Origin: Gautieria morchelliformis
Lineage: Eukaryota; Basidiomycota; Agaricomycetes; Gomphales; Gomphaceae
Assembly: GCA_015179125.1 (NCBI GenBank)
Contig: WHVA01000216.1
Span: 62,001 to 126,000, forward strand
DNA length: 64,000 bases
Reading direction: 5' to 3'
In this document: positions 62,981 to 64,000 of the stretch, piece by piece
Layout: each line of letters begins with the position of its first letter
Position numbering within the stretch: position 1 is the stretch's first letter
Made by a program: the position numbers and the translations under genes
The notes under the pieces: generated by a model
Told to the model about the DNA's origin: nothing
The model's database searches: none
Seen by the model: the letters and a program-made list of their open reading frames with translations, nothing else

Positions 62981-64000
62981 CTAGTGGCGTCTGGGGAGGT
63001 CGCGTGGCTTGCCCACCCCCCGAAGCTCTAGGTAGCTATCCAGGGCTTCAAGGTCCTTGCAGGACGACATGGGTTCCCATGTCACGTCACCTAGGGTCCA
63101 ACGGACCTGGAATTCCAGGTCCGTCGAGTTTATCCATCGATGTGCGATAATCTCGTCGACGAGCCACTCCTCGTCGTCATTTGCTCCGAAGTCATAAAAT
63201 GACTTGGCCTCACAACGAGGGAACAATTCGTCGTTGTTAGCCTCGTATAGCCGTATGAGGCTGGAATGGAAGACCGGTGAAATGCGACGGCTTTTCAGTT
63301 CGTCGGGAAGATCAAGGGTCACCGTCGAGGCGTCGTTGTGAGCCTCGATGACGCGGTACGGTCCGATGTACCGCGGGACTAGTTTTCTGGCTCTTCCTTT
63401 CGGGAGAGTTAGGTTTTGTGTCGAAAGGTAGACGCGGTCGTTGGCCGCGTACCTGTCGCTCGCCATACGTTTCTTATTTGCGTGAAACGTTTGCGTCACT
63501 CGATGCTCTATGATTGCATCGTGTGCCGCCATCAGGTTCCATTTTGCCTGATGTGCGAACCGGGCCACCCCCTTGAACGGGGTGTCCGCGGCTATGGGGA
63601 GGTCTATCCGCGGCATATAGCCGTGGATCAGCTCGAAAGGTGCGAACCCTGTGGTCGCACTGATGTTGCTGTTGAGGGCGACCTCAACCATTGGGCATTT
63701 CACTGCCCAATCCTTCTGATCGTCTCTGACGACCGCGCGCAATATCTGGCCGATCGAGCGGTTTGCCCGCTCGGTTCTCCATCCGTTTGTGGATGGAAGG
63801 CAGTTGACATGAGGAGCTTAGTCCCCATGAGTCGCTGGAGTCACGCCAGAAGATCGACGTGAACTTTGAGTCTCTGTCCGAGACGATGGAGTCGGGAACT
63901 CCGTGTAGTCGGATGACCTCTTCAGAAACAGCCAGGCTACTCCCTTGGCTGACACGCTCGTCGTGGTTGGCACGAGGTGTACGAGCGACATTAGTCGGTC
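62981..64000 (-). pseudogene. Gypsy Pol C-terminus (integrase, chromodomain)
   Basis: The window edge cuts the integrase core. VPDSIVSDRDSKF and STAFHPQTDGE are visible in different frames. Two one-base losses (near 63819 and 63768) break the frame before the last part (62981-63742) becomes continuous. That part has the integrase C-terminal segment (RARKLVPRYIGPYRVIEA) and a chromodomain-like end (VRWTLGDVTWEPMSS). A decayed copy. Confidence 0.85.

Larger units (their letters stand above)
60708..64000 (-). mobile_element. Ty3/gypsy element, 3' part, with an extra ORF after pol
   Basis: Reading on the minus strand from the right edge: integrase, chromodomain end of Pol, a 123-bp gap, a 567-codon ORF (plus an extension after a TGA), polypurine tract, LTR. 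The family differs from the chromovirus pair at 34167-46313. The 5' part lies outside the window. Confidence 0.85.

Overview
This 64 kb window looks like a repeat-rich stretch of a filamentous basidiomycete genome, probably an Agaricomycete. The reasons are genes split by many short (about 45-70 bp) introns, a P450 and an ABCC transporter of basidiomycete type, a NACHT-ankyrin STAND gene, and a dense mix of Ty1/copia, Ty3/gypsy chromovirus, Helitron, TIR elements and LINE debris. No rRNA, tRNA or CRISPR was seen. The class assignment rests on family resemblance only.

Layout. 1-3213: ankyrin array of a broken STAND paralogue, split by a 0.9 kb TIR element with a TA target duplication. 3431-7977: decayed Ty1/copia element on the minus strand, with LTRs and a 5-bp TSD. 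7992-8780: Mutator-like non-autonomous element with a 9-bp TSD. 8781-12703: no recognisable gene. 12704-16238: NACHT-ankyrin gene with seven exons and two apparent frameshifts. 18712-20867: intact 12-exon cytochrome P450 (515 aa). 21265-22846: TIR element of uncertain type. 23013-25989: TIR element carrying exons of a DML1/Misato-like gene. 26205-32660: Helitron with Rep and PIF1-type helicase coding, frameshifted.

34167-46313: two near-identical chromovirus elements tail to tail. The plus copy is full of frameshifts. The minus copy has intact gag and pol ORFs but a truncated 3' LTR. 46314-47113: remnants of other ORFs. 47106-47697: hAT-type MITE with an 8-bp TSD. 47964-54947: intact ABCC transporter with about 40 exons. 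55155-56543 (minus): ING-like PHD-finger protein. 56758-57807: ADP-ribose pyrophosphatase (Nudix) gene. 58074-59549: second copy of the ABCC/ING 3'-end region. 59850-60210: minisatellites. 60258-60644: LINE reverse transcriptase fragment. 60708-64000: 3' part of another gypsy element, on the minus strand and running off the window, with a large extra ORF between pol and the 3' LTR.

The host genes that look functional (P450, ABCC transporter, ING-like protein, Nudix hydrolase) were supported by threading exons by hand: splice phases agree throughout and domain motifs are intact. They do not form an obvious pathway. The main story is genome dynamics: nested insertions with readable target duplications, a host gene fragment held between transposon ends, a segmental duplication around the Nudix gene, and two STAND/ankyrin loci with highly homogenised repeats.
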